From Neisseriaceae bacterium (GTDB lineage: Bacteria; Pseudomonadota; Gammaproteobacteria; Burkholderiales; Neisseriaceae): 7,709 nucleotides of DNA. Below, one piece after another: positions 1 to 6,941 of this stretch (the first letter of the stretch is position 1; each line of letters opens with the position of its first letter). The stretch is taken from positions 1 to 7,709 of the forward strand of contig JASLBZ010000134.1 in NCBI GenBank assembly GCA_030146285.1. Reading direction: 5' to 3'. The translations under genes were made by a program, and so were the position numbers. The notes beneath the pieces were generated by a model that was given only the letters and a program-made list of their open reading frames with translations, searched no databases and had not been told where the DNA came from.

Positions 1-22
1 CGTGGGCGTACCAACAAAAGTG
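1..22 (+). other. 3' tail of an unidentified upstream plus-strand gene
   Basis: A terminator hairpin starts at base 23, so some plus-strand transcript ends here, but too little of it is visible to name. Two readings fit. One is a protein gene whose last codons read WAYQQK with TGA at 21-23. The other is a tRNA ending in ACCA at 10-13, with the hairpin a few bases beyond, a layout like the tRNA at the right edge. The second reading would need an unusual first base pair in the acceptor stem (A-U or G·U). Neither can be settled without sequence to the left. Confidence 0.25.
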
Positions 23-51
23 AAAAATCTCAGCTAAGGCTGGGATTTTTT
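23..51 (+). terminator. Rho-independent terminator of the upstream unit
   Basis: A 12-bp stem pairs 23-34 with 39-50 around a TAAG loop, with one T·G pair. The 3' arm ends in a run of six T (46-51). It ends whatever plus-strand gene lies to the left. The 5' arm opens with five A, so it could also act weakly on the minus strand. Confidence 0.8.
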
Positions 52-159
52 GCATTCTACACCATATAAAATCACACATTGTTTTTTCTTAAGTGCCTTT
101 ATTTTTTGGGTGGGTTAATATTAAGGTGTTGTTTTTTTAAAGGTTATGGTAACAAACAC

Positions 160-190
160 AAAAAAGCCACCCATCATGGGGTGGCTTTTT
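160..190 (-). terminator. Rho-independent terminator of the dacC-like gene
   Basis: A 12-bp perfect stem pairs 161-172 with 179-190 around a 6-base loop, with a GCCACCC/GGGTGGC core. On the minus strand it is followed by six T (complement of 160-165). It lies about 20 bases beyond the stop codon of the carboxypeptidase gene. The mirrored T5 on the plus strand means it may be bidirectional. The AT-rich gap from 52 to 159 shows nothing else I can support. Confidence 0.85.
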
Positions 191-211
191 GCATTGGGTT
201 GAGCATGGGTT

Positions 212-1354
212 TTAAAATATATTTTTAAACCACAATGCAATGCCATCCCACAAGCGACCAAAGAAGCCTGCTTCTTCAACATCATTCAATGCCACGACAG
301 GTTTTTCTGCAATGACCTTGTCACCTAGCATGATTTTCATTGTGCCCAACTGTTTGCCTTTGGTAATGGGTGCAATGGCAGGTTGGATGGTTTCTAGTAC
401 TGGTTTTAAATCCTTGCTGCTGCCTTGAGGGACAGTGAAGTAAACTGGTTCTAAAAAGCCGATATTCACTTCAGATGCTTGGCCTTTGTAGATTTTTACT
501 TTGGAAATCACTTGGTTGGCATCGTACAATTTTGGCGTTTCAAAAGCATTCAAGCCCCAGTTTAATAGTTTGCTGGTTTCTGTTGCTCGAGCCTCAGGGC
601 TCGCTGTGCCCACAACCACAGACAAGATGCGACGGCCGTTGCGGTTACTTGAAGCAATCAAGTTGTAGCCAGCTGAGTCGGTATGGCCTGTTTTTAAGCC
701 ATCCACACTGGAATCACGGTACAGCAATAAATTGCGGTTCGGTTGTGGAATGTTGTTGTAGGTAAATGATTTTACTGAGTACAAAGGATAGTATTCAGGG
801 AAATCTTTGATAATGGCTGATGATAAAATTTCTAAATCTTGCACAGTGGTGTAATGGTTCTCACCTGGTAAACCTGTGCTATTTTCAAAATTCGTGCCTT
901 TCATGCCAAGCGCTTTGGCTTTGGCATTCATCATGATTGCAAAGCCTTCTTCGCTGCCTGCGATGGCTTCTGATAGTGTTACACAAGCATCATTGCCCGA
1001 CTGAACAATCATGCCTTTGATTAAATCGTCTACTGTTGCAGGGACTTTAGGGTCCAAGAACATGCGTGAACCTTCGGTTTTCCAACCTTTTTCTGACACA
1101 ATTAAAGTTTGATCTGGTTTTAATTTTCCACTTTTTAAGGCTTCAAAAGTTAAATATGCCGTCATTAACTTGGTCAGTGATGCAGGTTCAATGCGTTCAT
1201 TGGCATGGTTGGTTGCCAAGATTTGACCACTTTGTAAGTCTTGCAAAATAAAAGCCGTTCCTGCGATTTCAGGAACGGGTGGGACCATTGCTGGATTGGC
1301 GAAAGATTGGAAACTGATGATTCCCAATGCCAGGGCAAGAATGTTTTTTTTCAT
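212..1354 (-). CDS. dacC: D-alanyl-D-alanine carboxypeptidase, PBP5/6 family
   Basis: This is a periplasmic serine-type D,D-carboxypeptidase (peptidase S11, low-molecular-mass penicillin-binding protein). Such enzymes remove the terminal D-Ala from peptidoglycan pentapeptides and so limit cross-linking. The 380-residue product starts with a signal peptide (MKK, hydrophobic run, probable cleavage after SFA at 17-19). All three penicillin-binding motifs are present with family spacing: SLTK at 59-62 with nucleophile Ser59, SGN at 119-121, and KTG at 221-223. The region from about 280 to 358 fits the beta-rich PBP5 C-terminal domain. The last ~18 residues (GFFGRLWDGIALWFKNIF) form an amphipathic helix typical of the membrane anchor. 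Length matches the family. The ATG is fixed by the signal peptide, although no good Shine-Dalgarno precedes it. It is monocistronic, divergent from ilvA, and has its own terminator. The family is certain. The choice of symbol (dacA or dacC) is conventional, since paralogues cannot be separated from sequence alone. Confidence 0.95.
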   Translation of the reverse strand: MKKNILALALGIISFQSFANPAMVPPVPEIAGTAFILQDLQSGQILATNHANERIEPASLTKLMTAYLTFEALKSGKLKPDQTLIVSEKGWKTEGSRMFLDPKVPATVDDLIKGMIVQSGNDACVTLSEAIAGSEEGFAIMMNAKAKALGMKGTNFENSTGLPGENHYTTVQDLEILSSAIIKDFPEYYPLYSVKSFTYNNIPQPNRNLLLYRDSSVDGLKTGHTDSAGYNLIASSNRNGRRILSVVVGTASPEARATETSKLLNWGLNAFETPKLYDANQVISKVKIYKGQASEVNIGFLEPVYFTVPQGSSKDLKPVLETIQPAIAPITKGKQLGTMKIMLGDKVIAEKPVVALNDVEEAGFFGRLWDGIALWFKNIF

Positions 1355-1439
1355 GGCGCTATGCTTAAAGATTTGACTGTATGTTTATAAAATGGCTCAT
1401 TAATACAAAGAAGACTAATGCAAGTCAGCAGTTAAGGTC

Positions 1440-1456
1440 AATGGCCGAACGCCATT
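1440..1456. repeat. Palindrome overlapping the dacC promoter
   Basis: AATGGC (1440-1445) and GCCATT (1451-1456) form a perfect 6-bp inverted repeat around CGAAC. It overlaps the first bases of the candidate -10 box and the expected start site of dacC. GCCATTA is repeated directly just beyond (1451-1457 and 1461-1467). It could be an operator or a 5'-end hairpin in the mRNA, or chance. Confidence 0.35.
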
Positions 1457-1482
1457 ATAGCCATTAATGACTGATGCCTAAA
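1454..1482 (-). promoter_or_regulatory. Candidate sigma70 promoter of the dacC-like gene
   Basis: On the minus strand a perfect TATAAT (complement of 1454-1459) lies 17 bases downstream of a weak -35, TTTAGG (1477-1482, 3 of 6 matches). Transcription would start near 1447 and give a leader of about 90 bases. A second weaker candidate nearer the gene is CTGACT with TATTAA 17 bases on. The -10 is convincing; the pairing with this -35 is inference. Confidence 0.35.
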
Positions 1483-1486
1483 GGCT

Positions 1487-1516
1487 TTTACTTGATTAAC
1501 TTTTTAGAAATAAAAT
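1487..1516 (+). promoter_or_regulatory. Candidate sigma70 promoter for ilvA and its leader
   Basis: TTTACT (1487-1492, 4 of 6 matches) is 18 bases before TAAAAT (1511-1516, 5 of 6). Transcription would begin near 1523, giving a leader of over 200 bases before the ilvA start. The alternative pair TTGATT/TATTTT (1492-1497 and 1516-1521) covers the same stretch. Nearer ilvA, TTGTCA at 1694-1699 has no good -10 at proper spacing. Confidence 0.3.
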
Positions 1517-1533
1517 ATTTTTAATTAAATAGC

Positions 1534-1599
1534 ATGAGTCAGGTAGTTGGTTTATTGGTGATTTTGGAAGGGGTGTCGAATCTTGTGGTGTGGTACTAA
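1534..1599 (+). CDS. Possible Val/Leu/Ile-rich leader peptide upstream of ilvA
   Basis: A 21-codon ATG-to-TAA frame ends 136 bases before the ilvA start. It encodes six Val, four Leu and one Ile: VV at 4-5, LLVIL at 7-11, V14, LVV at 17-19. Eleven of 21 residues are therefore branched-chain. Leader peptides of this kind control ilv and leu operons by transcription attenuation, with ribosome stalling when charged branched-chain tRNAs are scarce. Position and composition fit that role. Against it, no Shine-Dalgarno precedes the ATG, the stretch is G/T-rich (which favours Val and Leu codons by itself), and I see no strong GC-rich terminator before ilvA. A weak pair of competing structures does exist: GCATTTG (1629-1635) with CAAATGC (1662-1668), against GCAA/TTGC within 1661-1672. 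This is a hypothesis, not an established gene. Confidence 0.3.
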   Translation: MSQVVGLLVILEGVSNLVVWY

Positions 1600-1735
1600 T
1601 GCAGGAAGGTTAAATTGTGTTAGAGAGGGCATTTGTTGAAAATAATCACAGTTTTGTCTTGCAAATGCTTGCCATCGTAAAGCCTCAGGGGTATTGTCAT
1701 TCTTTTGTGCTATTTAAATTTTCCATAAGAATCGT

Positions 1736-3265
1736 ATGTCTATAGACCAATACCAACCCTATTTAATCAAGACTTTAACGTCATCCGTTTACGATGTTGC
1801 CGAAGAAACACCGCTGGATTTTGCAAAGAATCTATCAAGCCGCCTGAATAATCAGGTGTATTTAAAGCGTGAAGATTTGCAGCCGGTATTTTCATTTAAG
1901 ATTCGTGGCGCATACAATAAAATGGCTAATTTAAGCCAAGATTCGCTAGATAAAGGCGTTATTACAGCCAGTGCTGGTAATCATGCCCAAGGTGTGGCAC
2001 TTTCTGCGCAATTCATTGGTTGTCGCGCAGTGATTGTGATGCCCGAAACCACGCCCAAAATTAAAATTGATTCTGTGAAAAGTTTTGGTGGTGAAGTGGT
2101 TTTAAAAGGTGTTTCATACAATGATGCTTATGACCATGCAATGGAGCTGGTGGCTGAAAATGGCATGACTTATGTACCGCCATTTGATGACCCGTATGTG
2201 ATTGCAGGTCAAGGCACGATTGGCATGGAAATCATTCGTCAGCATTCTAAAAAAATTGACGCTATTTTTATGCCTATTGGCGGTGGTGGTTTGGCTGCTG
2301 GCGTGGCTGCTTATGTGAAGCAAGTGTTGCCGGATATTAAAATCATTGGTGTACAGTCGGTGGATTCTTGTGCCATGGCTCAGTCCATTGCAAAAAATGA
2401 ACGCTTGGCTTTAAAAGATGTGGGTTTGTTTGCTGATGGTACAGCTGTTAAATTGGTTGGTGAGGAAACATTCCGCATTTGTCGTGATTTGTTGGATGAA
2501 ATTATCTTGGTGGATACGGATGCGATTTGCTCGGCCATTAAAGATATTTTTGATGACACACGCAGCATTGTTGAGCCTTCGGGGGCTTTGGCTGTGGCCG
2601 GATTGAAAGCCTATATCAAGCGAGAAGGCATTGAAAACCAAACCTTGATTGCAGTGAATAGTGGCGCGAACATGAACTTCAGTCGCTTACGCCATGTGGC
2701 TGAGCGCAGTGAATTAAGTGAGCGCAATGAAGCCATTTTTGCCGTGACATTGACTGAAGAGCCAGGCAGCTTTTTGAAGTTTATTAAGAGCATTGGCTCG
2801 CGCAATATCACTGAATTTAATTACCGTTATGGTGATGATCAATTGGCGCATATTTTTGTGGGCATTCAAACAGCCGGTTCTGCGGATACGGCTTATGTGG
2901 TGGAGCAAATCACCCACATGAACATGCCGATTGAGGATTTAACCGACAATGAGATGGCCAAGATTCACATTCGTTATATGGTGGGTGGTCGAACCCATAA
3001 AGTGAAGAACGAACGTTTAATCAGTTTTGAGTTTCCTGAGCGCCCAGGAGCGTTGTCGAAGTTCTTAATGTCGATGCAAACATCGTGGAACATTACGTTG
3101 TTTCATTATCGAAATCACGGTGCTGATTATGGCCGTGTTTTGGTGGGTGTGGATGTGCCACAGAGCGAACAGGCTGCTTTTACTTTGTTCTTAGAGCAGT
3201 TAGCTTATGTGTATGAGGACCAGACAAGTAACCGTGCTTATCAGTTATTTTTGGGCAGTGCTTGA
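1736..3265 (+). CDS. ilvA: Threonine ammonia-lyase (threonine dehydratase), biosynthetic
   Basis: This cytoplasmic PLP enzyme deaminates L-threonine to 2-oxobutyrate and ammonia, the committed step of isoleucine synthesis. The 509-residue product has the catalytic fold-type II domain in about residues 1-325. PLP lysine is Lys55 within SFKIRGA. The cofactor/substrate loop is SAGNHAQG at 79-86. The phosphate-binding glycine loop is GGGGL at 182-186. Two ACT-like regulatory subdomains follow at about 334-405 and 427-498, each opening with the E-x-PG-(S/A)-(F/L) pattern (EEPGSFLKF at 341-349, ERPGALSKF at 435-443). This length and architecture are those of the isoleucine-inhibited biosynthetic enzyme, not the short catabolic TdcB. 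The ATG gives the expected N-terminus for the family; only a weak AAGA precedes it. It is divergent from the dacC-like gene and has an unusually long upstream gap that may hold an attenuator-like leader. Confidence 0.96.
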   Translation: MSIDQYQPYLIKTLTSSVYDVAEETPLDFAKNLSSRLNNQVYLKREDLQPVFSFKIRGAYNKMANLSQDSLDKGVITASAGNHAQGVALSAQFIGCRAVIVMPETTPKIKIDSVKSFGGEVVLKGVSYNDAYDHAMELVAENGMTYVPPFDDPYVIAGQGTIGMEIIRQHSKKIDAIFMPIGGGGLAAGVAAYVKQVLPDIKIIGVQSVDSCAMAQSIAKNERLALKDVGLFADGTAVKLVGEETFRICRDLLDEIILVDTDAICSAIKDIFDDTRSIVEPSGALAVAGLKAYIKREGIENQTLIAVNSGANMNFSRLRHVAERSELSERNEAIFAVTLTEEPGSFLKFIKSIGSRNITEFNYRYGDDQLAHIFVGIQTAGSADTAYVVEQITHMNMPIEDLTDNEMAKIHIRYMVGGRTHKVKNERLISFEFPERPGALSKFLMSMQTSWNITLFHYRNHGADYGRVLVGVDVPQSEQAAFTLFLEQLAYVYEDQTSNRAYQLFLGSA

Positions 3266-3274
3266 AACTTGTTA

Positions 3275-3304
3275 AATTAAATTAAAATTTAATTGTTGTT
3301 TTTT
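3275..3304 (+). terminator. Weak all-A/T hairpin with T run after ilvA
   Basis: AATTAAATT (3275-3283) pairs with AATTTAATT (3286-3294). The GTTG that follows leads into six T (3299-3304). The stem has no G-C pair, so termination here would be weak. The hairpin at 3346-3369 is the better ilvA terminator. Confidence 0.3.
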
Positions 3305-3344
3305 CAATAATTCACCTATTTTATGGTTGAAAGTCGGAAATTAG

Positions 3345-3380
3345 GCCGCATTATTCTTTTATAATGCGGTTTGTGTTTTT
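3345..3380 (+). terminator. Hairpin terminator after ilvA, containing a -10-like box
   Basis: CCGCATTAT (3346-3354) pairs perfectly with ATAATGCGG (3361-3369), extended by a G·T pair at 3345/3370, around the loop TCTTTT. A T-rich tail (TTTGTGTTTTT, 3370-3380) follows. It lies 80 bases past the ilvA stop with no other gene between, so it is probably the main ilvA terminator. The 3' arm also contains a perfect TATAAT at 3360-3365. Confidence 0.6.
3360..3365 (+). promoter_or_regulatory. Candidate -10 box for the glutamate dehydrogenase gene
   Basis: A perfect TATAAT lies about 78 bases before the preferred start codon. The sequence 17 bases upstream (GAAATT) is a poor -35, and the good TTGAAA at 3327-3332 is too far away (27 bases). 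An alternative is TTGTGT (3371-3376) with TATTTT (3392-3397) at a short 15-base spacing, which would start the transcript downstream of the ATG at 3398. Confidence 0.25.
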
Positions 3381-3442
3381 AGTAAACTGAGTATTTTATG
3401 TTGCATGTTGCAGCAGCAAAATTGACTATCGGGATAAATAGT

Positions 3443-6400
3443 ATGGCATCTAATCAAAATAATGACTGGCTTATCAGCTTGCAAGAAGAAGCCGATAAAT
3501 TAAACTTAAGTGAAGCGCAGCAAATATTACTGACTCAAAAAGCAAAAAGCTTGTTAGACGAATGGGTTGCGTTGGATTTGACTTGGGAAGCTGGTTTTCA
3601 AGAGCACGCCAAACAAGGAGACAGCGAGAAGCAAGCTTTGGCTGAGGCATTGTTGCCACAGTTTGGTGCAGCTTACCGTGAAACCTTTAATAGCAGCGAA
3701 GCATGGGATGACGTATGCGCATGGGTGGGTTTAAACAAGGGTGATGTGGCAATTGGTATCGAGGTTAACGAATCTGCCAAATCGCCAGTGATTTTGGATT
3801 TAAATTACCAAGGTAAAGTACCAAGCTTGTCTGAAACAGTTCCTGTTATTCAGAATTTGGGCATTCAATTGCATGAAGAATTGCCATTTGAGTTTCAAGC
3901 TGGCGATCAAGAGTTTGGCTTAAGCCACATTGGTGCGAATGCCGATGCAAAAACCATTCAAAATTTAAGCAAAGACGAGACACAGACTCAGTTTGTTGCA
4001 TTGCTAAAAGAAGTGTTTGCCAATCGTGTTGAAAACGATGGTTTCAATGCTTTGGTTGCGACTGCCGACATTACATGGCGCAATAGTGTGATGATTCGCG
4101 CCATTGCCAAATTTTTAAAACAAGCCGTATTGCCATTTAGCCAAAGCTATATGGAGTCATGCTTGGTTCGCCATCCACAAGCCGTGACGTTGTTGTGTGA
4201 TGTTTTCTTTGCTCGTTTGCATCCAGAGCAAGCCAATGATGTTACTGCCGATGCAGCCATTGCGGCTTTGGGTCAGTATTGCAATGACGTGAATGTGGAA
4301 GACGACCGCATTATTAATGCGTTTTTAACGGTGATTTTGGCAACGGTTCGCACCAACTTCTGGCAAGTGACAGAAGCAGGTGAGTATCGTCCAACCATCA
4401 GCTTTAAAATTGAATCGGGTTTGATTGATTTCTTGCCACAACCACGTCCTTTGTTTGAAATTTGGGTGTATAGCCCACGCGTAGAAGGTACGCATTTGCG
4501 TGGTGCCAAAGTGGCTCGCGGTGGTTTACGTTGGTCAGATCGTCAAGAAGACTTCCGCACCGAAGTATTGGGCTTGGTTAAGGCGCAAATGGTTAAGAAC
4601 TCAGTGATTGTTCCAAACGGCTCTAAAGGCGGTTTTGTGTGCAAACAATTGCCAGTCAATGACCGTGCAGCATTTAACGCTGAAGGCATTGCTTGCTATC
4701 AGTTGTTTATCGATTCTTTATTGTGCTTAACCGATAACTTGCAAGCCGATGGCAGTATTGTGCCGCCTGCAGCAACATTCCGCCGTGATGCAGATGATCC
4801 TTATTTGGTTGTTGCGGCCGATAAAGGCACAGCGAAATTTTCAGATACGGCCAATAAATTGGCTGAAGAGCATGGCTTTTGGTTAGACGATGCTTTTGCT
4901 TCTGGCGGCTCTGTTGGTTATGACCACAAAGGCATGGGCATTACCGCGCGCGGTGCGTGGGAATCGGTAAAACGCCATTTCCGTGATTTGGGTAAAGACA
5001 TTCAAAACGAAGACTTTACTGTAGTGGCCATTGGCGATATGGGTGGCGATGTATTTGGTAACGGCATGTTGTTATCCAAACACATTCGTTTACAGGCTGC
5101 CTTTAATCACATGCACATTTTCCTAGACCCGAATCCAGATGCTGCTACTAGCTTTGTTGAGCGTCAGCGCTTGTTTGATGGCGTGATGGGTTGGGGCGAA
5201 TATAACCGTGATTTGATTTCTCAAGGCGGTGGTGTATTCGATAAGTCTGCTAAACACATTGAGTTGTCTGCTGAAGTCAAACAATTCTTGGGCGTGAGTG
5301 TTGATACATTGACACCAAACGAATTGATTCAAGCGATTTTGATGTCTGAAGCTGAGTTGGTGTATAACGGCGGTATTGGTACTTATATTAAGTCCAGCCA
5401 AGAAAGCCATGCCGATGCCAAAGACAAAGCCAATGATGCTGTGCGCGTGAATGGCATGGACTTGCGTTGTAAAGTATTGGGCGAGGGCGGTAATTTGGGT
5501 GCAACCCAATTGGGCCGTATCGAATACTTCCAAAGTGGCGGTCGTTGCTGTACCGATGCGATTGACAACTCGGCTGGTGTTGATTGTTCTGATCATGAAG
5601 TTAACATCAAGATTTTGTTGGGCAGCGTGGTGGCCAAAGGTCAAATGAGCTTACCTGAGCGCAATGAACTTTTAAAAAGCATGACCAATGATGTGGCTCA
5701 ATTGGTGTTACGCAATAATTATTTGCAAACCCAAGTATTGAACATGAACCAACTAAAGCCGTTTGAATACTTGCCAGCACATGCTGAGTTGATTAGCTTT
5801 TTGTGTGAAACCGTTGGATTAAGCCGTGCGCTTGAATATTTGCCAACGAAAACCGAAATTGCGCAACGCACTGAGCGAGAAGTGGGCTTAACCTCACCTG
5901 AGGTTGCTGTGTTGATGGCTTACAGCAAAATGCATTTACAGGATGCCTTGTTGGCAAGTGATATTCCTGATGATGTGAATTTCCAAAGCATTTTGATTCA
6001 TTACTTCCCTAAAGCATTGCAAGAGAAGTACGCCGATGAAATCAAAAACCATTACTTAAACCGTGAAATTATTGCGAACCAATTGGCAAACCGCATGGTG
6101 AACCGCATGGGCATTAGCTTTGTTCAGCGCTTTATGACTGAATCAGATGCTGATGTTGCAACAATTGCACGCGCTTATTGGTTGGCAAGTGAAGTGTTTA
6201 ATGCTGAAGAATGGTTTACCCGCATTGAAGCTTTGGACAACCAAATTCCAAATCACATTCAAATGGAATTGATGAGTCAAGTGGCGCGTTTGGTTAGTCG
6301 CATTGCTCGTGGTTTATTGCACCGTCCTGAGTTATTACAAGACTTAAGCAATAGCATTGCTGCTTACAAAGTGGGCGTACAACACATCTTGAGTTTGATG

Positions 6401-6871
6401 AGCCAATACATCAGTGCAGATAAGCATGAATATGTGGCAGAGCAAGAAGCGCTGTTGGCTGATTTTACAGCCATTGGTGAGGCGGAACGCACTTACCTTG
6501 CACGCTTGCCTTATGCTGAACACGTGCTTGCCATGATTGATTTGGCAGCCAAAGAAGGTTTGGATTTGGAAAGTGTTGTGGAGAAGTATTTTGTGGTGGC
6601 AGATGCTTTGCAAATGGATTGGATGTACAAAGCAATTGCAGCATTGCCTCGCACCAATAAATGGCAAAACCAAGCCAGCTTAGCTGTGCGTGAGGATGTA
6701 CAGCAAATGCTATTGGCTGTAGTGGCTAAGTGCATCAATACTGATGGCATTGGTGAAGAGCTAAAAGAACAAGCACAGCGCCAAGTGCGTGAAATGCAGC
6801 AATACCATGGCTGTGACTTGGCGATGATTTCTGCTTTGGTTCGCAGTTTATCTCGTACGCTATTGGTATAA
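3443..6871 (+). CDS. gdhB: NAD-dependent glutamate dehydrogenase, large type, N-terminally short
   Basis: This oxidatively deaminates glutamate to 2-oxoglutarate and ammonia with NAD, feeding carbon to the TCA cycle in the cytoplasm. The product (1142 residues from this start) matches the large bacterial NAD-GDH family across its catalytic part. Visible features are GGLRWSDR at 360-367, Lys385 in VKNS, Lys395 in the GSKGG loop (catalytic-lysine region), Asp460 in VVAADKG, the glycine-rich GDMGGDVFGNGM at 531-542, and GEGGNLGATQLGR from 680. The C-terminal ~300 residues are helical as in the family. Large bacterial enzymes are usually about 1600 residues. Here homology begins only at the segment before the last ACT-like part (LSETVPVIQNLGIQLHEELPF, 129-149), so roughly the first 400-450 residues of the long form are absent. 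I chose ATG 3443 because GGGA (3431-3434) precedes it at 8 bases. An in-frame ATG at 3398 would add 15 residues and has no clear ribosome site. The symbol is conventional and varies between species. Confidence 0.93.
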   Translation: MASNQNNDWLISLQEEADKLNLSEAQQILLTQKAKSLLDEWVALDLTWEAGFQEHAKQGDSEKQALAEALLPQFGAAYRETFNSSEAWDDVCAWVGLNKGDVAIGIEVNESAKSPVILDLNYQGKVPSLSETVPVIQNLGIQLHEELPFEFQAGDQEFGLSHIGANADAKTIQNLSKDETQTQFVALLKEVFANRVENDGFNALVATADITWRNSVMIRAIAKFLKQAVLPFSQSYMESCLVRHPQAVTLLCDVFFARLHPEQANDVTADAAIAALGQYCNDVNVEDDRIINAFLTVILATVRTNFWQVTEAGEYRPTISFKIESGLIDFLPQPRPLFEIWVYSPRVEGTHLRGAKVARGGLRWSDRQEDFRTEVLGLVKAQMVKNSVIVPNGSKGGFVCKQLPVNDRAAFNAEGIACYQLFIDSLLCLTDNLQADGSIVPPAATFRRDADDPYLVVAADKGTAKFSDTANKLAEEHGFWLDDAFASGGSVGYDHKGMGITARGAWESVKRHFRDLGKDIQNEDFTVVAIGDMGGDVFGNGMLLSKHIRLQAAFNHMHIFLDPNPDAATSFVERQRLFDGVMGWGEYNRDLISQGGGVFDKSAKHIELSAEVKQFLGVSVDTLTPNELIQAILMSEAELVYNGGIGTYIKSSQESHADAKDKANDAVRVNGMDLRCKVLGEGGNLGATQLGRIEYFQSGGRCCTDAIDNSAGVDCSDHEVNIKILLGSVVAKGQMSLPERNELLKSMTNDVAQLVLRNNYLQTQVLNMNQLKPFEYLPAHAELISFLCETVGLSRALEYLPTKTEIAQRTEREVGLTSPEVAVLMAYSKMHLQDALLASDIPDDVNFQSILIHYFPKALQEKYADEIKNHYLNREIIANQLANRMVNRMGISFVQRFMTESDADVATIARAYWLASEVFNAEEWFTRIEALDNQIPNHIQMELMSQVARLVSRIARGLLHRPELLQDLSNSIAAYKVGVQHILSLMSQYISADKHEYVAEQEALLADFTAIGEAERTYLARLPYAEHVLAMIDLAAKEGLDLESVVEKYFVVADALQMDWMYKAIAALPRTNKWQNQASLAVREDVQQMLLAVVAKCINTDGIGEELKEQAQRQVREMQQYHGCDLAMISALVRSLSRTLLV

Positions 6872-6897
6872 GCTTTCTTATTGTATTTGATTCATTC

Positions 6898-6928
6898 AAA
6901 AGCCAAACACATTGTGTTTGGCTTTTTT
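6898..6928 (+). terminator. Terminator between the dehydrogenase and MORN genes
   Basis: A perfect 13-bp stem (6898-6910 with 6914-6926) has a three-base ATT loop. Its core is GCCAAACAC/GTGTTTGGC and it runs into six T (6923-6928). It starts 27 bases after the dehydrogenase stop and lies just beyond the stop of the convergent MORN gene. On the minus strand it is followed by four T, so it probably serves both genes. Confidence 0.88.
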
Positions 6929-6941
6929 GTTATTGGTTGAC

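Noticed and set aside
475..765. A 96-residue plus-strand open frame inside the dacC-like gene
   Set aside because: It is antisense to the KTG-containing catalytic region; composition is unlike a real protein and no family is recognisable.
1477..1490. GCCTAAAGGC followed by TTTT as a terminator
   Set aside because: The stem is only four base pairs with a two-base centre and lies in a divergent promoter region where no gene ends.
3398..3442. Upstream in-frame ATG adding 15 residues to the dehydrogenase
   Set aside because: No Shine-Dalgarno precedes it, while ATG 3443 has GGGA at good spacing. The extra residues show no similarity I recognise. It is kept as an alternative start only.
5123..5644. 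A 173-residue minus-strand open frame inside the glutamate dehydrogenase gene
   Set aside because: It lies wholly within a well-conserved coding region that includes NAD-site and signature motifs, has no recognisable domain of its own, and is explained by codon bias of the real gene.
6344..6673. A 109-residue minus-strand open frame near the 3' end of the dehydrogenase gene
   Set aside because: It is antisense to conserved coding sequence, with cysteine- and histidine-rich composition typical of a shadow frame and no ribosome site noted.
1736..6871. ilvA and the dehydrogenase as a two-gene operon
   Set aside because: A 177-base gap with a good hairpin terminator and candidate promoter elements separates them, so separate transcription is more likely, though read-through is not excluded.
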